Below, in pieces: positions 18,957 through 27,518 of a stretch of 64,000 bases of DNA (positions are counted from its first letter, which is position 1; each line of letters starts with the position of its first letter). The stretch covers positions 2,418,001 to 2,482,000 of the forward strand of contig NZ_CP080332.1 in the NCBI RefSeq assembly GCF_019456655.1, given 5' to 3'. Both the position numbers and the translations under genes were made by a program. Source of the DNA: Mycolicibacterium diernhoferi. Lineage in GTDB: Bacteria; Actinomycetota; Actinomycetes; Mycobacteriales; Mycobacteriaceae. Below the pieces are notes generated by a model. It saw only the letters and a list, made by a program, of their open reading frames with translations. It had not been told where the DNA came from and made no database searches.

Positions 18957-20929
18957 CGATGGACAGCACCGTGCTGGGCACCGAACTCACCGAGGGTGCC
19001 ACCCGGTACCCGCTCGACCCGCTGACGGGGGCCGAGATCGAGGCGGCCGCCGCCGTCATCACCGGGTCGGACTACGCCACCCCGACGCTGAAGTTCGTGA
19101 TGATCCAGCTGGCCGAGCCGGCAAAGACCGCTGACCTGACGTTCAAGGGGTGCCAGGATGTTCCGCGGCAGGCGTTCGTGACGATGTACGACGCGGCGGC
19201 CAAGCTGATCTACGAGGCCATCGTCGACATCGAGGCCCGGGTCATCGACTCCTGGACGCCGATTCCGGGACGGTTCCCGTCCTACCTCGTCGAGCACATG
19301 ACCGGCGTGGAGGAGAAGGTGCGTGAGGACCCGCGCTGGCAGGAGGCGGTGCGCAAGCGGGGCGTCACCGACTTCAGCCTGGCCATGATCGATCCCTGGC
19401 CCGCCGGGTATTACGGCGCCCAGGACGACCATGACAACTCGCCGCTGATCTGCCGCCCGCTGACCTTCATCCGGGCCGCAGCATCGGAGAACGGGTACGC
19501 CCGCCCGGTCGAGGGACTGATCGTCACCTTCGATCTGGACACGATGACCGTGCTCGACATCGAGGATCACGGCGTGGTGGCACTACCGGGCAAGGGCGGC
19601 AACTACACCGAGCAGTTCATGTTCAGCCCCGACAACCGTCCGGCATTCAGCGGATTCCGCGAGGATGTGAAGACCATCGAGATCACCCAGCCCGACGGGC
19701 CCAGCTTCACCGTCGACGGCTGGAACGTCAAGTGGCAGAAGTGGTCCCTGCGGGTCGGCTTCAACCCGCGGGAGGGCTTGGTGCTGCACGAGATCACCTA
19801 CGACGACCGCGGCACCGTGCGGCCCATCATGTACCGGGCCGCGTTGTCGGAGATGGTGGTGCCCTATGGGGATTCCTCGCCGACGCATTGGAACAAGAAC
19901 GTCTTCGACATGGGCGAGGTGGGCATGGGCTTCTCGGCCAACCCGCTCACCCTGGGCTGCGACTGTCTGGGCGAGATCTTCTACTTCGACGGCACCGTCA
20001 ACGACTCCGACGGCAACGCCGTCACCATCCCCAACGCCATCTGCATGCACGAGGAGGACTACGGGATCTCCTGGAAGCACACCGATTTCCGCACCGGCGA
20101 GGTCGAGGTGCGGCGCTCCCGGCGACTGGTGATCTCGATGATCTGCACCGTCGGCAACTACGAGTACGGCTTCTTCTGGTACCTGTACAACGACGCCTCC
20201 ATCGAGATGGAGGTCAAGCTGACCGGCGTGCTGACCACCGGTGCGGTGCCCGAGGGGGAGACGCCGCGCTGGGGCAAGATGGTGGCCCCGGGGATGTACG
20301 GCCCGAATCATCAGCACTTCTTCAACTTCCGGATGGACATGAGCGTCGATGGTCCGGGAAACAGTGTCTACGAGGTCGATTCGATCCCGGAGCCGGATCC
20401 GGCGCTCAACCCGCACCACAATGCGTGGATCACCCGGGACACCTTGGTGGGCTCGGAGGCCGAGGGCGCCCGCGATTGGGACCACGCCACCGGGCGCTAC
20501 TGGAAGGTGGTCAACCCGTCCAAGCTCAACGAGTTCGGCGCACCGGTGGGCTACAAACTGATGCCCAAGGACATCGTGCCGGTGATGGTGCAGGAGGGCT
20601 CGGTGATCTATGACCGGGCGCGGTTCGTGCAGCACAACCTCTGGGTGACGAAGTACGACCCCAAAGAGCTCTACGCCGCCGGGGACTACATGTACCAGTG
20701 TGCCGAGGCGCAGGGCCTGCCCCAGTTCGTGGCCGACGACGCGCCGCTGGAGGACACCGATGTGGTGCTCTGGTACACCGTCGGCGCGCACCACGTCGTC
20801 TGCCCCGAAGACTGGCCGGTGATGCCGTGCCACTACACCGGATTCAAACTCAAGCCGGTGGGGTTCTTCGACGGCAATCCGGCGCTGGACCTGCCGCCGT
20901 CACCCCCGAAGGCCTGTCACGCCAAGTAG
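18953..20929 (+). CDS. copper-containing primary amine oxidase (TPQ cofactor)
   Basis: A protein of 658 aa starting at ATG 18953. All key residues are present: the TPQ precursor Tyr403 in NYEY, catalytic base Asp319 in FDMGE, and copper ligands His453, His455 (NHQH) and His614 (before VVCPEDWPVMP). Their spacing is nearly that of Arthrobacter globiformis amine oxidase. The enzyme converts R-CH2-NH2, O2 and water to aldehyde, NH3 and H2O2. No signal peptide is visible, so it is cytoplasmic, consistent with substrate import by the overlapping APC permease. A good terminator follows. Confidence 0.95.
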   Translation: MTMDSTVLGTELTEGATRYPLDPLTGAEIEAAAAVITGSDYATPTLKFVMIQLAEPAKTADLTFKGCQDVPRQAFVTMYDAAAKLIYEAIVDIEARVIDSWTPIPGRFPSYLVEHMTGVEEKVREDPRWQEAVRKRGVTDFSLAMIDPWPAGYYGAQDDHDNSPLICRPLTFIRAAASENGYARPVEGLIVTFDLDTMTVLDIEDHGVVALPGKGGNYTEQFMFSPDNRPAFSGFREDVKTIEITQPDGPSFTVDGWNVKWQKWSLRVGFNPREGLVLHEITYDDRGTVRPIMYRAALSEMVVPYGDSSPTHWNKNVFDMGEVGMGFSANPLTLGCDCLGEIFYFDGTVNDSDGNAVTIPNAICMHEEDYGISWKHTDFRTGEVEVRRSRRLVISMICTVGNYEYGFFWYLYNDASIEMEVKLTGVLTTGAVPEGETPRWGKMVAPGMYGPNHQHFFNFRMDMSVDGPGNSVYEVDSIPEPDPALNPHHNAWITRDTLVGSEAEGARDWDHATGRYWKVVNPSKLNEFGAPVGYKLMPKDIVPVMVQEGSVIYDRARFVQHNLWVTKYDPKELYAAGDYMYQCAEAQGLPQFVADDAPLEDTDVVLWYTVGAHHVVCPEDWPVMPCHYTGFKLKPVGFFDGNPALDLPPSPPKACHAK

Positions 20930-20986
20930 GCGTTCGCCGAGGGCGGCCATAGCCGGCACCTGACCCTTACCAACCACCCATTCGGC

Positions 20987-21018
20987 GCGTCCCGGCCACC
21001 CCGACGTGGCCGGGACGC
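20987..21018 (+). terminator. terminator after the amine oxidase operon
   Basis: A 12-bp perfect stem, GCGTCCCGGCCA/TGGCCGGGACGC, with an 8-nt loop, lies 57 nt after the amine oxidase stop and before pyrH. No clear T tract follows (CGTCATGAGG), as is usual for mycobacterial hairpins. Confidence 0.85.
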
Positions 21019-21102
21019 CGTCATGAGGCAGGATTGCAAGAGCCGTCCGCGCGGGAATCGCCCTGGATGGCGATTCGGTGTGTCGGGACAGCTAGGAGTC
21101 TG

Positions 21103-21846
21103 ATGACGGAACCAGACAACGCCGGCCCGGGAGTCATCCGGCCTGCGTACAGACGGGTATTGCTGAAGCTCGGTGGCGAGATGTTCGGCGGCGGTCAGGT
21201 CGGCCTGGATCCCGACGTGGTGGCCCTGGTCGCCCGTCAGATCGCCGACGTCGTCCGCGCCGGCGCGCAGGTCGCCGTGGTCATCGGTGGTGGCAACTTC
21301 TTCCGCGGCGCCCAGCTGCAACAGCGCGGCATGGAACGCACCCGCAGCGATTACATGGGCATGCTCGGCACCGTGATGAACAGCCTTGCCTTGCAGGACT
21401 TCCTGCAGAAGGAAGGCATCGACACCCGCGTGCAGACTGCCATCACCATGGGGCAGGTCGCCGAACCGTACATCCCGCTGCGGGCGCGGCGGCACCTGGA
21501 GAAGGGGCGCGTCGTCATCTTCGGCGCCGGTATGGGCCTGCCGTACTTCTCCACCGACACCACCGCCGCGCAGCGCGCCCTGGAGATCGGCGCCGAGGTG
21601 GTGCTGATGGCCAAGGCCGTCGACGGTGTCTTCACCGACGACCCGCGTAAGAACCCGGACGCCGAACTGCTGACCACCATCACCCACCGTGAGGTCATCG
21701 ACCGCGGATTGCAGGTGGCCGATTCCACCGCCTTCAGTCTCTGCATGGACAACGGCATGCCGATCCTGGTGTTCAATCTCCTCACCGACGGAAATATCGC
21801 GCGAGCGGTCGCAGGTGAGAAGATCGGAACACTGGTCACCACCTGA
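21103..21846 (+). CDS. pyrH: UMP kinase
   Basis: A protein of 247 aa; the ATG at 21103 follows TAGGAG. It has the amino-acid-kinase fold with [11 protein letters not shown] (phosphate loop), [21 protein letters not shown] and GTGNPYFST-like [14 protein letters not shown], ending [14 protein letters not shown]. It phosphorylates UMP to UDP. Position next to frr and cdsA is conserved in mycobacteria. Confidence 0.97.
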   Translation: MTEPDNAGPGVIRPAYRRVLLKLGGEMFGGGQVGLDPDVVALVARQIADVVRAGAQVAVVIGGGNFFRGAQLQQRGMERTRSDYMGMLGTVMNSLALQDFLQKEGIDTRVQTAITMGQVAEPYIPLRARRHLEKGRVVIFGAGMGLPYFSTDTTAAQRALEIGAEVVLMAKAVDGVFTDDPRKNPDAELLTTITHREVIDRGLQVADSTAFSLCMDNGMPILVFNLLTDGNIARAVAGEKIGTLVTT

Positions 21847-21871
21847 GCAGCTGCGCACCTAAGGAGAACCC

Positions 21872-22429
21872 GTGATCGACGAGACCCTCTTCGACGCCGA
21901 AGAGAAGATGGAGAAAGCCGTAGCGGTGGCCCGCGACGATCTGGCGTCGATCCGCACCGGCCGCGCCAACCCCGGCATGTTCTCCCGGCTGAACATCGAC
22001 TACTACGGTTCTCCGACCCCGGTCACGCAGCTGTCCAGCATCAACGTGCCCGAGGCGCGCCTCGTGGTCATCAAGCCCTACGAGGCCAGCCAGCTCAAGC
22101 CCATCGAGGACGCCATCCGCAACTCGGACCTGGGCGTCAACCCGTCCAACGACGGCAACGTCATCCGCATCTCGATCCCGCAGCTCACCGAGGAACGGCG
22201 CCGCGAACTGGTCAAGCAGGCGAAGGCCAAGGGTGAGGACGCCAAGGTGTCGGTGCGCAACATCCGCCGCAAGGCCATGGACGAGCTGGCCCGGATCAAG
22301 AAGGACGGCGAGGCCGGGGAGGACGAGGTGGGTCGCGCCGAGAAGGATCTGGACAAGACCACCGGGACCTACGTCGCGCAGATCGATGAGCTGGTGAAAC
22401 ACAAAGAAGGCGAGCTGTTGGAGGTCTGA
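21872..22429 (+). CDS. frr: ribosome recycling factor
   Basis: A protein of 185 aa with GTG start after AAGGAGAA. The standard RRF sequence is visible throughout: [47 protein letters not shown] and VRNIRR. It splits post-termination ribosomes with EF-G. The 25-nt gap to pyrH indicates one operon, and its stop overlaps the cdsA start. Confidence 0.98.
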   Translation: MIDETLFDAEEKMEKAVAVARDDLASIRTGRANPGMFSRLNIDYYGSPTPVTQLSSINVPEARLVVIKPYEASQLKPIEDAIRNSDLGVNPSNDGNVIRISIPQLTEERRRELVKQAKAKGEDAKVSVRNIRRKAMDELARIKKDGEAGEDEVGRAEKDLDKTTGTYVAQIDELVKHKEGELLEV

Positions 22430-23298
22430 TGACCTTTCAGCAGGGCATGCCCGTGGTAGACGCCGAACCACCCAAGAAAACATCGCGCGCAGGTCGTGAC
22501 CTGCCGGCCGCCATCGCCGTCGGCGCCGTCCTCGGCGCCATGGCGATCGGCACGCTGCTGTTCGCGCCGCTGTGGTGGCTGCCGTTGCTGGCCGTGGCCA
22601 TCGCGATCGCCACCCACGAAGTCATCCGCCGGCTGCGGGAGCACGGGTACGCGCTGCCCACCGTGGCGCTGCTGCTCGGCGGACAGGCGATGATCTGGCT
22701 GACCTGGCCGTTCGGTGCCGCCGGCCTGCTCGGCGCCTACGGCGGCACCATCGTCGTCTGCATGGTGTGGCGCCTCATAGGTCAGGGTCTGCACCAGCAG
22801 CCGGTCAACTACCTGCGGGACATCGCGGCCACCGTGCTGCTGGCCACCTGGGTGCCGATGTTCGCCGCGTTCACCGCGCTGATGATCTTCGCCGAGGACG
22901 GCGGCGCGCGGGTGTTCACCGTGATCGCGACCGTCGTGTTCGCGGACATCGGCGGTTACGTCGCCGGCGTGTTGTTCGGCAAGCACCTGATGGCGCCGGC
23001 GATCAGCCCGAAGAAGTCCTGGGAGGGCCTGGGCGGATCGGTGGTGTTCGGCACCGCCGCCGCCGTGCTGTCGGTGACCTTCCTGATGGACAAGCCGGCC
23101 TGGGTCGGTGTGCCGCTCGGCGTGCTGCTGGTCATCACCGGTGTGCTCGGGGACCTGGTCGAATCCCAGGTCAAGCGCGATCTGGCGATCAAGGACATGG
23201 GCACGCTGCTGCCCGGCCACGGCGGGATCATGGACCGCATCGACGCCATGCTGCCCTCGGCGGTCGTCGGCTGGATCGTGCTGACGCTGTTGGTGTAG
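22429..23298 (+). CDS. cdsA: phosphatidate cytidylyltransferase
   Basis: A protein of 289 aa with about eight transmembrane segments. The CDP-diglyceride synthase signature lies near the C-terminus (ESQVKRDLAIKDMGTLLPGH, then GGIMDRIDAM), and SPKKSWEGLGGS precedes it. It makes CDP-diacylglycerol from phosphatidic acid and CTP. The ATG overlaps the frr stop. Confidence 0.95.
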   Translation: MTFQQGMPVVDAEPPKKTSRAGRDLPAAIAVGAVLGAMAIGTLLFAPLWWLPLLAVAIAIATHEVIRRLREHGYALPTVALLLGGQAMIWLTWPFGAAGLLGAYGGTIVVCMVWRLIGQGLHQQPVNYLRDIAATVLLATWVPMFAAFTALMIFAEDGGARVFTVIATVVFADIGGYVAGVLFGKHLMAPAISPKKSWEGLGGSVVFGTAAAVLSVTFLMDKPAWVGVPLGVLLVITGVLGDLVESQVKRDLAIKDMGTLLPGHGGIMDRIDAMLPSAVVGWIVLTLLV

Positions 23299-23325
23299 CC
23301 GCCCTGGGCCGCCGAGCGGTCCGGA

Positions 23326-24036
23326 TCAGGCCGCCACGCTGCCGCCGCCGTCGGCCCGGATGACCTGGCCGGTGATGTACCCGGCGTCCGCGTCGAGCAG
23401 CGCACAGATCGCATGCGCGATCTCGCGTGGCGTCCCGACCCGGCCCAACGGGATGTCGGCCAACAGGCGTGCTTCGCGTTCCGATCCGATCGGGCTGCGC
23501 TGCCGGTACAACTCGGTTTCGGTGGGGCCGGGCGCGACCGCGTTGACCGTGATGCCGGTCGACGCCAGCTCCTTGGCCCAGATCCGGGTACAGGCCTCCA
23601 ACGCCGCCTTCGCTGCCGCGTAGGGGGTGCGTTCGGGGGTTCCCAGCGCGGTCAGACTGGTGACGTTGACGATCCGGCCGGACCCGGCCGCCAGCATGCC
23701 CGGCAGCGCCGCCTGCACCACCTGCACCGCGGTCCGCACGTTCAGGTCGTAGGCCTGCACCAGCGAATCCAGCTCGATCGACCCGATCCGCGCGAAGTGG
23801 GCGAACCCGAAGTTGTTGACCACCGCGTCGACGGTCCCACCGGCGACGACGCGCCCCAGCACCGCGGCGGTGGCCTCCCGGTCGGCGAAGTCGACCTCGT
23901 GGAACTCGCCCGGGAAGTCCGGCGGCGTGGTCCGCGCCAGACCGATCGGCAGATCGCCCGCGGCGGCCACCTTCTCGGCGACGGCCCGGCCGATGCCTTT
24001 CGAGGCACCGGTGATGAGCACCCGTTGTGCGGACAT
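23326..24036 (-). CDS. short-chain dehydrogenase/reductase
   Basis: A protein of 236 aa. It has the classical SDR elements: TGASKGIG cofactor loop, VVNNFGF, catalytic Ser in VNVTSLTA and YAAAK (Tyr and Lys), ending in GYITGQVIRADGG. The family context resembles FabG-like 3-oxoacyl reductases, but the substrate is unknown. It converges on cdsA and is divergent from rlmN. Confidence 0.88.
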   Translation of the reverse strand: MSAQRVLITGASKGIGRAVAEKVAAAGDLPIGLARTTPPDFPGEFHEVDFADREATAAVLGRVVAGGTVDAVVNNFGFAHFARIGSIELDSLVQAYDLNVRTAVQVVQAALPGMLAAGSGRIVNVTSLTALGTPERTPYAAAKAALEACTRIWAKELASTGITVNAVAPGPTETELYRQRSPIGSEREARLLADIPLGRVGTPREIAHAICALLDADAGYITGQVIRADGGGSVAA

Positions 24037-24092
24037 GACGCCTCCTGCGTGTGTCGAGGTTCGTTCGTCGTCGAGCGTTGTCGTTGAGCGCC

Positions 24093-24172
24093 GTCGATCA
24101 CGACGTCGATCACAACGCAGCGGCGGTCACCGATCATCCGCCGACTAGGTCTATCAATGCCGAGCGTTGATA
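24093..24172. promoter_or_regulatory. repeat and inverted repeat between SDR and rlmN
   Basis: The 147-bp divergent gap contains a tandem direct repeat CGTCGATCACGA/CGTCGATCACAA (24093-24116). Nearer rlmN it contains an inverted repeat TATCAA-N9-TTGATA (24152-24172), ending 11 nt before the rlmN ATG. Either could bind a regulator; neither matches a site I can name. Confidence 0.35.
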
Positions 24173-24183
24173 CTGGAAGGGTC

Positions 24184-25275
24184 ATGAAACAAGAACTGAT
24201 CTTCGAAGCGCCGCGCCGTGGGATGCCGCCGCGGCATCTGGCCGACCTCGATGAGGCGGGGCGCGCCGAAGCCGTGGCCGAACTCGGGCTACCGAAATTC
24301 CGCGCCAAACAGCTGGCCAACCAGTATTACGGGCGCCTGATAGCCGACCCGCACCAGATGACCGACCTGCCCGCCGCGGTGCGCGACCAGGTGTCCGAGG
24401 CGCTGTTCCCGGCGCTGATCAAACCGGCCCGCCAGATCCAGTGCGACGCGGGGGAGACCCGAAAAACGTTGTGGCGCGCGGTCGACGGCACCACCTTCGA
24501 GTCGGTGCTGATGCGCTATCCGCAGCGCAACACCGTGTGTATCTCGTCACAGGCCGGCTGCGGGATGGCCTGCCCGTTCTGCGCGACCGGGCAGGGCGGG
24601 TTGCAGCGCAACCTGTCCACCGCCGAGATCCTGGAACAGGTGCGCGCCGCATCCTCGGCGATGCGCGATGAGCATGACGGCCGGCTGTCCAACATCGTGT
24701 TCATGGGCATGGGGGAGCCGCTGGCCAACTACAACCGGGTGGTTTCCGCCGTCAAGCGCATCATCGCCCCACCGCCGGAAGGGTTCGGTATCAGCGCCCG
24801 CTCGGTGACGGTGTCCACCGTCGGCCTGGCGCCCGCCATCCGCAAGCTGGCCGACGAGAAGCTCGGGGTGACCCTGGCGCTGTCGCTGCACACCCCCGAC
24901 GATGAGCTGCGCGACACCCTGGTGCCGGTGAACAACCGGTGGAAGGTCGACGAGGTGCTCGACGCCGCGCGCTACTACGCCGATGTGACCGGGCGCCGGG
25001 TCTCGGTGGAGTACGCGCTGATCCGGGACGTGAACGATCAGCCCTGGCGCGCGGACCTGCTCGGGAAGAAGCTGCACAGCAAGTTGGGGCCGTTGGTGCA
25101 CGTCAACCTCATCCCGCTGAACCCGACCCCGGGCAGCGAGTGGGACGCCAGTCCCAAGCCCGTGGAGCGCGAGTTCGTGAAGCGCGTCCTGGCCAAGGGT
25201 GTTTCCTGCACGGTGCGCGACACCCGCGGCCGCGAGATCGCCGCGGCCTGCGGGCAGCTCGCCGCCGAGGGCTGA
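24184..25275 (+). CDS. rlmN: 23S rRNA (adenine2503-C2)/tRNA (adenine37-C2) methyltransferase
   Basis: A protein of 363 aa; ATG 24184 follows GGAAGGG and gives a start ([21 protein letters not shown]) like other mycobacterial RlmN. Radical-SAM cysteines are CGMACPFC (Cx3Cx2C), with GGxxxN-like [10 protein letters not shown] and the conserved late Cys in [11 protein letters not shown]. It methylates C2 of A2503 in 23S rRNA and A37 of some tRNAs. It marks the left boundary of the accessory island. Confidence 0.95.
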   Translation: MKQELIFEAPRRGMPPRHLADLDEAGRAEAVAELGLPKFRAKQLANQYYGRLIADPHQMTDLPAAVRDQVSEALFPALIKPARQIQCDAGETRKTLWRAVDGTTFESVLMRYPQRNTVCISSQAGCGMACPFCATGQGGLQRNLSTAEILEQVRAASSAMRDEHDGRLSNIVFMGMGEPLANYNRVVSAVKRIIAPPPEGFGISARSVTVSTVGLAPAIRKLADEKLGVTLALSLHTPDDELRDTLVPVNNRWKVDEVLDAARYYADVTGRRVSVEYALIRDVNDQPWRADLLGKKLHSKLGPLVHVNLIPLNPTPGSEWDASPKPVEREFVKRVLAKGVSCTVRDTRGREIAAACGQLAAEG

Positions 25276-25279
25276 GCCC

Positions 25280-25693
25280 TCACCCGGGTGGGTTGCTGAA
25301 CCAGACGTTCTCCTCGCGCAGGCTGCGGCTGCGCCAGCCGTCGCCGGTGCGCACCAACTCGTGGTGGTAGTAGCCGCCGCACGCGCTCTGGGTGTCCATG
25401 CCCGGTAGCAGCATCGGGTTGTAGAACATCGCCCGCACAGTGGCGGTATCGCCGTCGATGTCCGCCTCGACGTTGGTGATGTAGTGCATGCTCCACGGGA
25501 TCACCCCGAAATTGGCGGCGAACCAGTCGACGACTTCGTCGCGGCCGCCGACGATGGCGCCGGCCGAGGAGTAGTCGATGTGGGCGTCCTCGGTGAACAC
25601 CGAACGGTAGGTCTCCCAGTCCTTGGTGTCCACGCCGCGCGCATACCGGGCCAACAGCGCCCGGATCTCCAGCTGATCCTCGACCTCGCTCAA
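25280..25693 (-). CDS. SnoaL/NTF2-like protein
   Basis: A protein of 137 aa with a TTG start overlapping the upstream stop (TTGA). It is a full-length SnoaL-like fold: helix DQLEIRALLARYARGVDTKDWETYRSVF, then TEDAHIDYSS, HYITNVEADIDGDTATV and a C-terminal strand pair GYYHHELVRTGDGWRSRSL. The family includes ketosteroid-isomerase-like cyclases, dehydratases and isomerases, and members are common in mycobacterial catabolic clusters. It is the last gene of an ALDH-led operon. The substrate is unknown. Confidence 0.82.
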   Translation of the reverse strand: MSEVEDQLEIRALLARYARGVDTKDWETYRSVFTEDAHIDYSSAGAIVGGRDEVVDWFAANFGVIPWSMHYITNVEADIDGDTATVRAMFYNPMLLPGMDTQSACGGYYHHELVRTGDGWRSRSLREENVWFSNPPG

Positions 25694-25941
25694 CCCAGCA
25701 CCTCCAATGTCAGATTGCGGATGCGCCAGCCGGTTTCGGTGCGCACCAGATCGTCGTGCCAGCGGCCGAAGAAGAACCGGACGTCCTCGGAGCCCACCCG
25801 CGCATCGTCGGTGAGCATCGAGCGGTAGGTCGGCCGGTCCCTGGCGTCCACGGCCCGGCAGTACCGGGTGAGCAGGTTCTCGATCGCCAGGGCGTCCGCC
25901 GCCGAGATTGACGTTCTGGCGGATTCTTCTCGCACTTTCAC
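25690..25941 (-). CDS. internally shortened SnoaL/NTF2-like protein
   Basis: Start GTG 25941 (or GTG 25935), 83 aa. The N-terminal half (AIENLLTRYCRAVDARDRPTYRSMLTDDA) and the C-terminal strand (GRWHDDLVRTETGWRIRNLTLEVLG) both match SnoaL proteins such as the neighbour. Compared with its 137 aa, about 50-60 central residues are missing, in frame. Either it is a decayed in-frame deletion or a shortened partner subunit. The TTGA overlap with the following gene would retain translational coupling. Confidence 0.65.
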   Translation of the reverse strand: MKVREESARTSISAADALAIENLLTRYCRAVDARDRPTYRSMLTDDARVGSEDVRFFFGRWHDDLVRTETGWRIRNLTLEVLG

Positions 25942-25966
25942 GCCCGTTTGTTCGTTTGGGCGGTAA

Positions 25967-27451
25967 TCAGTCGGGCATGCCGATGGTCTTGGCGTCCAGG
26001 TACTCCTTGTAACCTTCTTCGCCGTTGCGGTAGCCCAGGCCGCTCTGCTTGGTGCCGCCGAACGGGCTGTTGATGCCGAAGTGGCTCTTGCCGTTGATGG
26101 TGACGTTCCCGGTGCGCATCCGGGTGGCCACCGCGAAGGCCCGGTCGACGTCGGCGCTGCTGACCTCACCGGACAGGCCGTAGATGGAGTTGTTGGCGAT
26201 GGCGACCGCCTCGTCGTCGGTGTCATACGGGGTGACGGTCAGCACCGGGCCGAAGATCTCCTCCTGGGCCACCTGCGAGTCGGGATCCACATCGGCGAGC
26301 AGGGTGGGCTGGGTGTAGTAGCCGACCGGGAGGTTCTCCGGGATGCCGCCGCCGGTGATCAGGCGGGCCCCGGAATCGATGCCGCTGCGGATCAGGCCGA
26401 GCACCTTGTCGCGCTGGCCGGCGCTGATCTGCGGGCCCTGCATGTTGCCCGGGGTCCACGGGTCTCCGACCGGGAAGCCCTCCATCATGGTTTTGAGGAT
26501 CTCCAGGCCCTCGTCATAGCGGCTGCGGGGCAACAGGATCCGGGACGGCAGGATGCAGGACTGCCCGCTCATCACGCACGCCATCATGGCGGCCAGCGGC
26601 AACGACGAGGACAGATCGGCGTCGTCGAGCACGATGTGTGCCGACTTGCCGCCGAGTTCGAGCAGCGTCTTCTTCACGGTCGGGGCGCCGGCGGCCAGGA
26701 TCGCCCGCCCGGTCGCCGTCGAACCGGTGAAGGTGATCATGTCCACCCGCGGGTCCGCGGACAAGGCGGCGCCGACCTCGTTGGCGTTGGACGCCACCAC
26801 GTTGAACACCCCGGCCGGGATGTCGGTCTCCTCGGCGACGATGCGGCCGTACTCGGTCCCCGACCAGGGCGTGAGCTGGGCCGGCTTGAGCACGACGGTG
26901 TTACCGGCCATCAGGGCCGGCACGGTCTCGGCGATGTTGAGGTAGAACGGCACGTTCCAGGGGGTGATCGCGCCGACCACCCCGACCGCCTCGTAGTGGA
27001 TCTTGCGCCGCGCCGGGCCCAACGGCGTCTCGTGCACACCGTTGTCGACCAGATACTGGAAGTTCTTGCCGTGCTCGGCCCAGTGCCTGACCTCTTCGAT
27101 GGGGCTCTCGATCTGGCTGCCGCTGACGGTGACCGGGCAGCCCACCTCGGTGATCAGGATCCGGCGCAGCCGCTCCTTGTTGCGTTCGAGTGCCTCGTGC
27201 AACTGGATCATGCAGTGGTAGCGGAAATCGAGGTCGCGGCTCCAGTCGGTCTCGTCGAAGGCGCGCCGGGCCGCGCCGACGGCGCGCCCCATATCCTCGA
27301 CGGTCCCGTCGGTGGCCTGGCCGGCGACCTGCTCGCTGGCGGGGTGGACGACGTCGAAGCTCGCCCCGCTGCCGGTGAACTGCAGCTCCCCGTCGATCAG
27401 CATCCGTTGTTCGCCGGCCAGCACGCCGCTTTCAGTCTGCACCTCGGTCAT
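25967..27451 (-). CDS. NAD(P)-dependent aldehyde dehydrogenase
   Basis: A protein of 494 aa. It has PWNVPFYL, KPAQLTPWS, FTGSTATGR, catalytic Glu265 (LELGGKS), catalytic Cys299 (GQSC), EEIFGPVL and the terminal SPFGGTKQSGLGYRNGEEG. It oxidises an aldehyde to the acid or, in some members, a semialdehyde to a CoA ester; the substrate is unknown. Its ATG is 8 nt from a TAAAGC -10-like element in a CTTTACA-N14-TGTCA site, so the mRNA may be leaderless. Two SnoaL-like genes follow in the same operon. Confidence 0.92.
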   Translation of the reverse strand: MTEVQTESGVLAGEQRMLIDGELQFTGSGASFDVVHPASEQVAGQATDGTVEDMGRAVGAARRAFDETDWSRDLDFRYHCMIQLHEALERNKERLRRILITEVGCPVTVSGSQIESPIEEVRHWAEHGKNFQYLVDNGVHETPLGPARRKIHYEAVGVVGAITPWNVPFYLNIAETVPALMAGNTVVLKPAQLTPWSGTEYGRIVAEETDIPAGVFNVVASNANEVGAALSADPRVDMITFTGSTATGRAILAAGAPTVKKTLLELGGKSAHIVLDDADLSSSLPLAAMMACVMSGQSCILPSRILLPRSRYDEGLEILKTMMEGFPVGDPWTPGNMQGPQISAGQRDKVLGLIRSGIDSGARLITGGGIPENLPVGYYTQPTLLADVDPDSQVAQEEIFGPVLTVTPYDTDDEAVAIANNSIYGLSGEVSSADVDRAFAVATRMRTGNVTINGKSHFGINSPFGGTKQSGLGYRNGEEGYKEYLDAKTIGMPD

Positions 27452-27459
27452 GCCCCACA

Positions 27460-27486
27460 GCTTTACAAATCTCAGCCGAAATGTCA
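27460..27486 (-). promoter_or_regulatory. shared operator/promoter copy 1 (ALDH operon)
   Basis: CTTTACA (27461-27467), 14 nt, TGTCA (27482-27486) on the plus strand. Read toward ALDH it is CTGACA, 16 nt, TAAAGC, then 8 nt to the ATG at 27451. The 67-bp gap to hyuB is just large enough to hold it. See the copies at 36014, 39969, 47180 and 53761. Confidence 0.7.
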
Positions 27487-27518
27487 GCAGGATGGCAACA
27501 ATTCCCGACCCCGATTCT

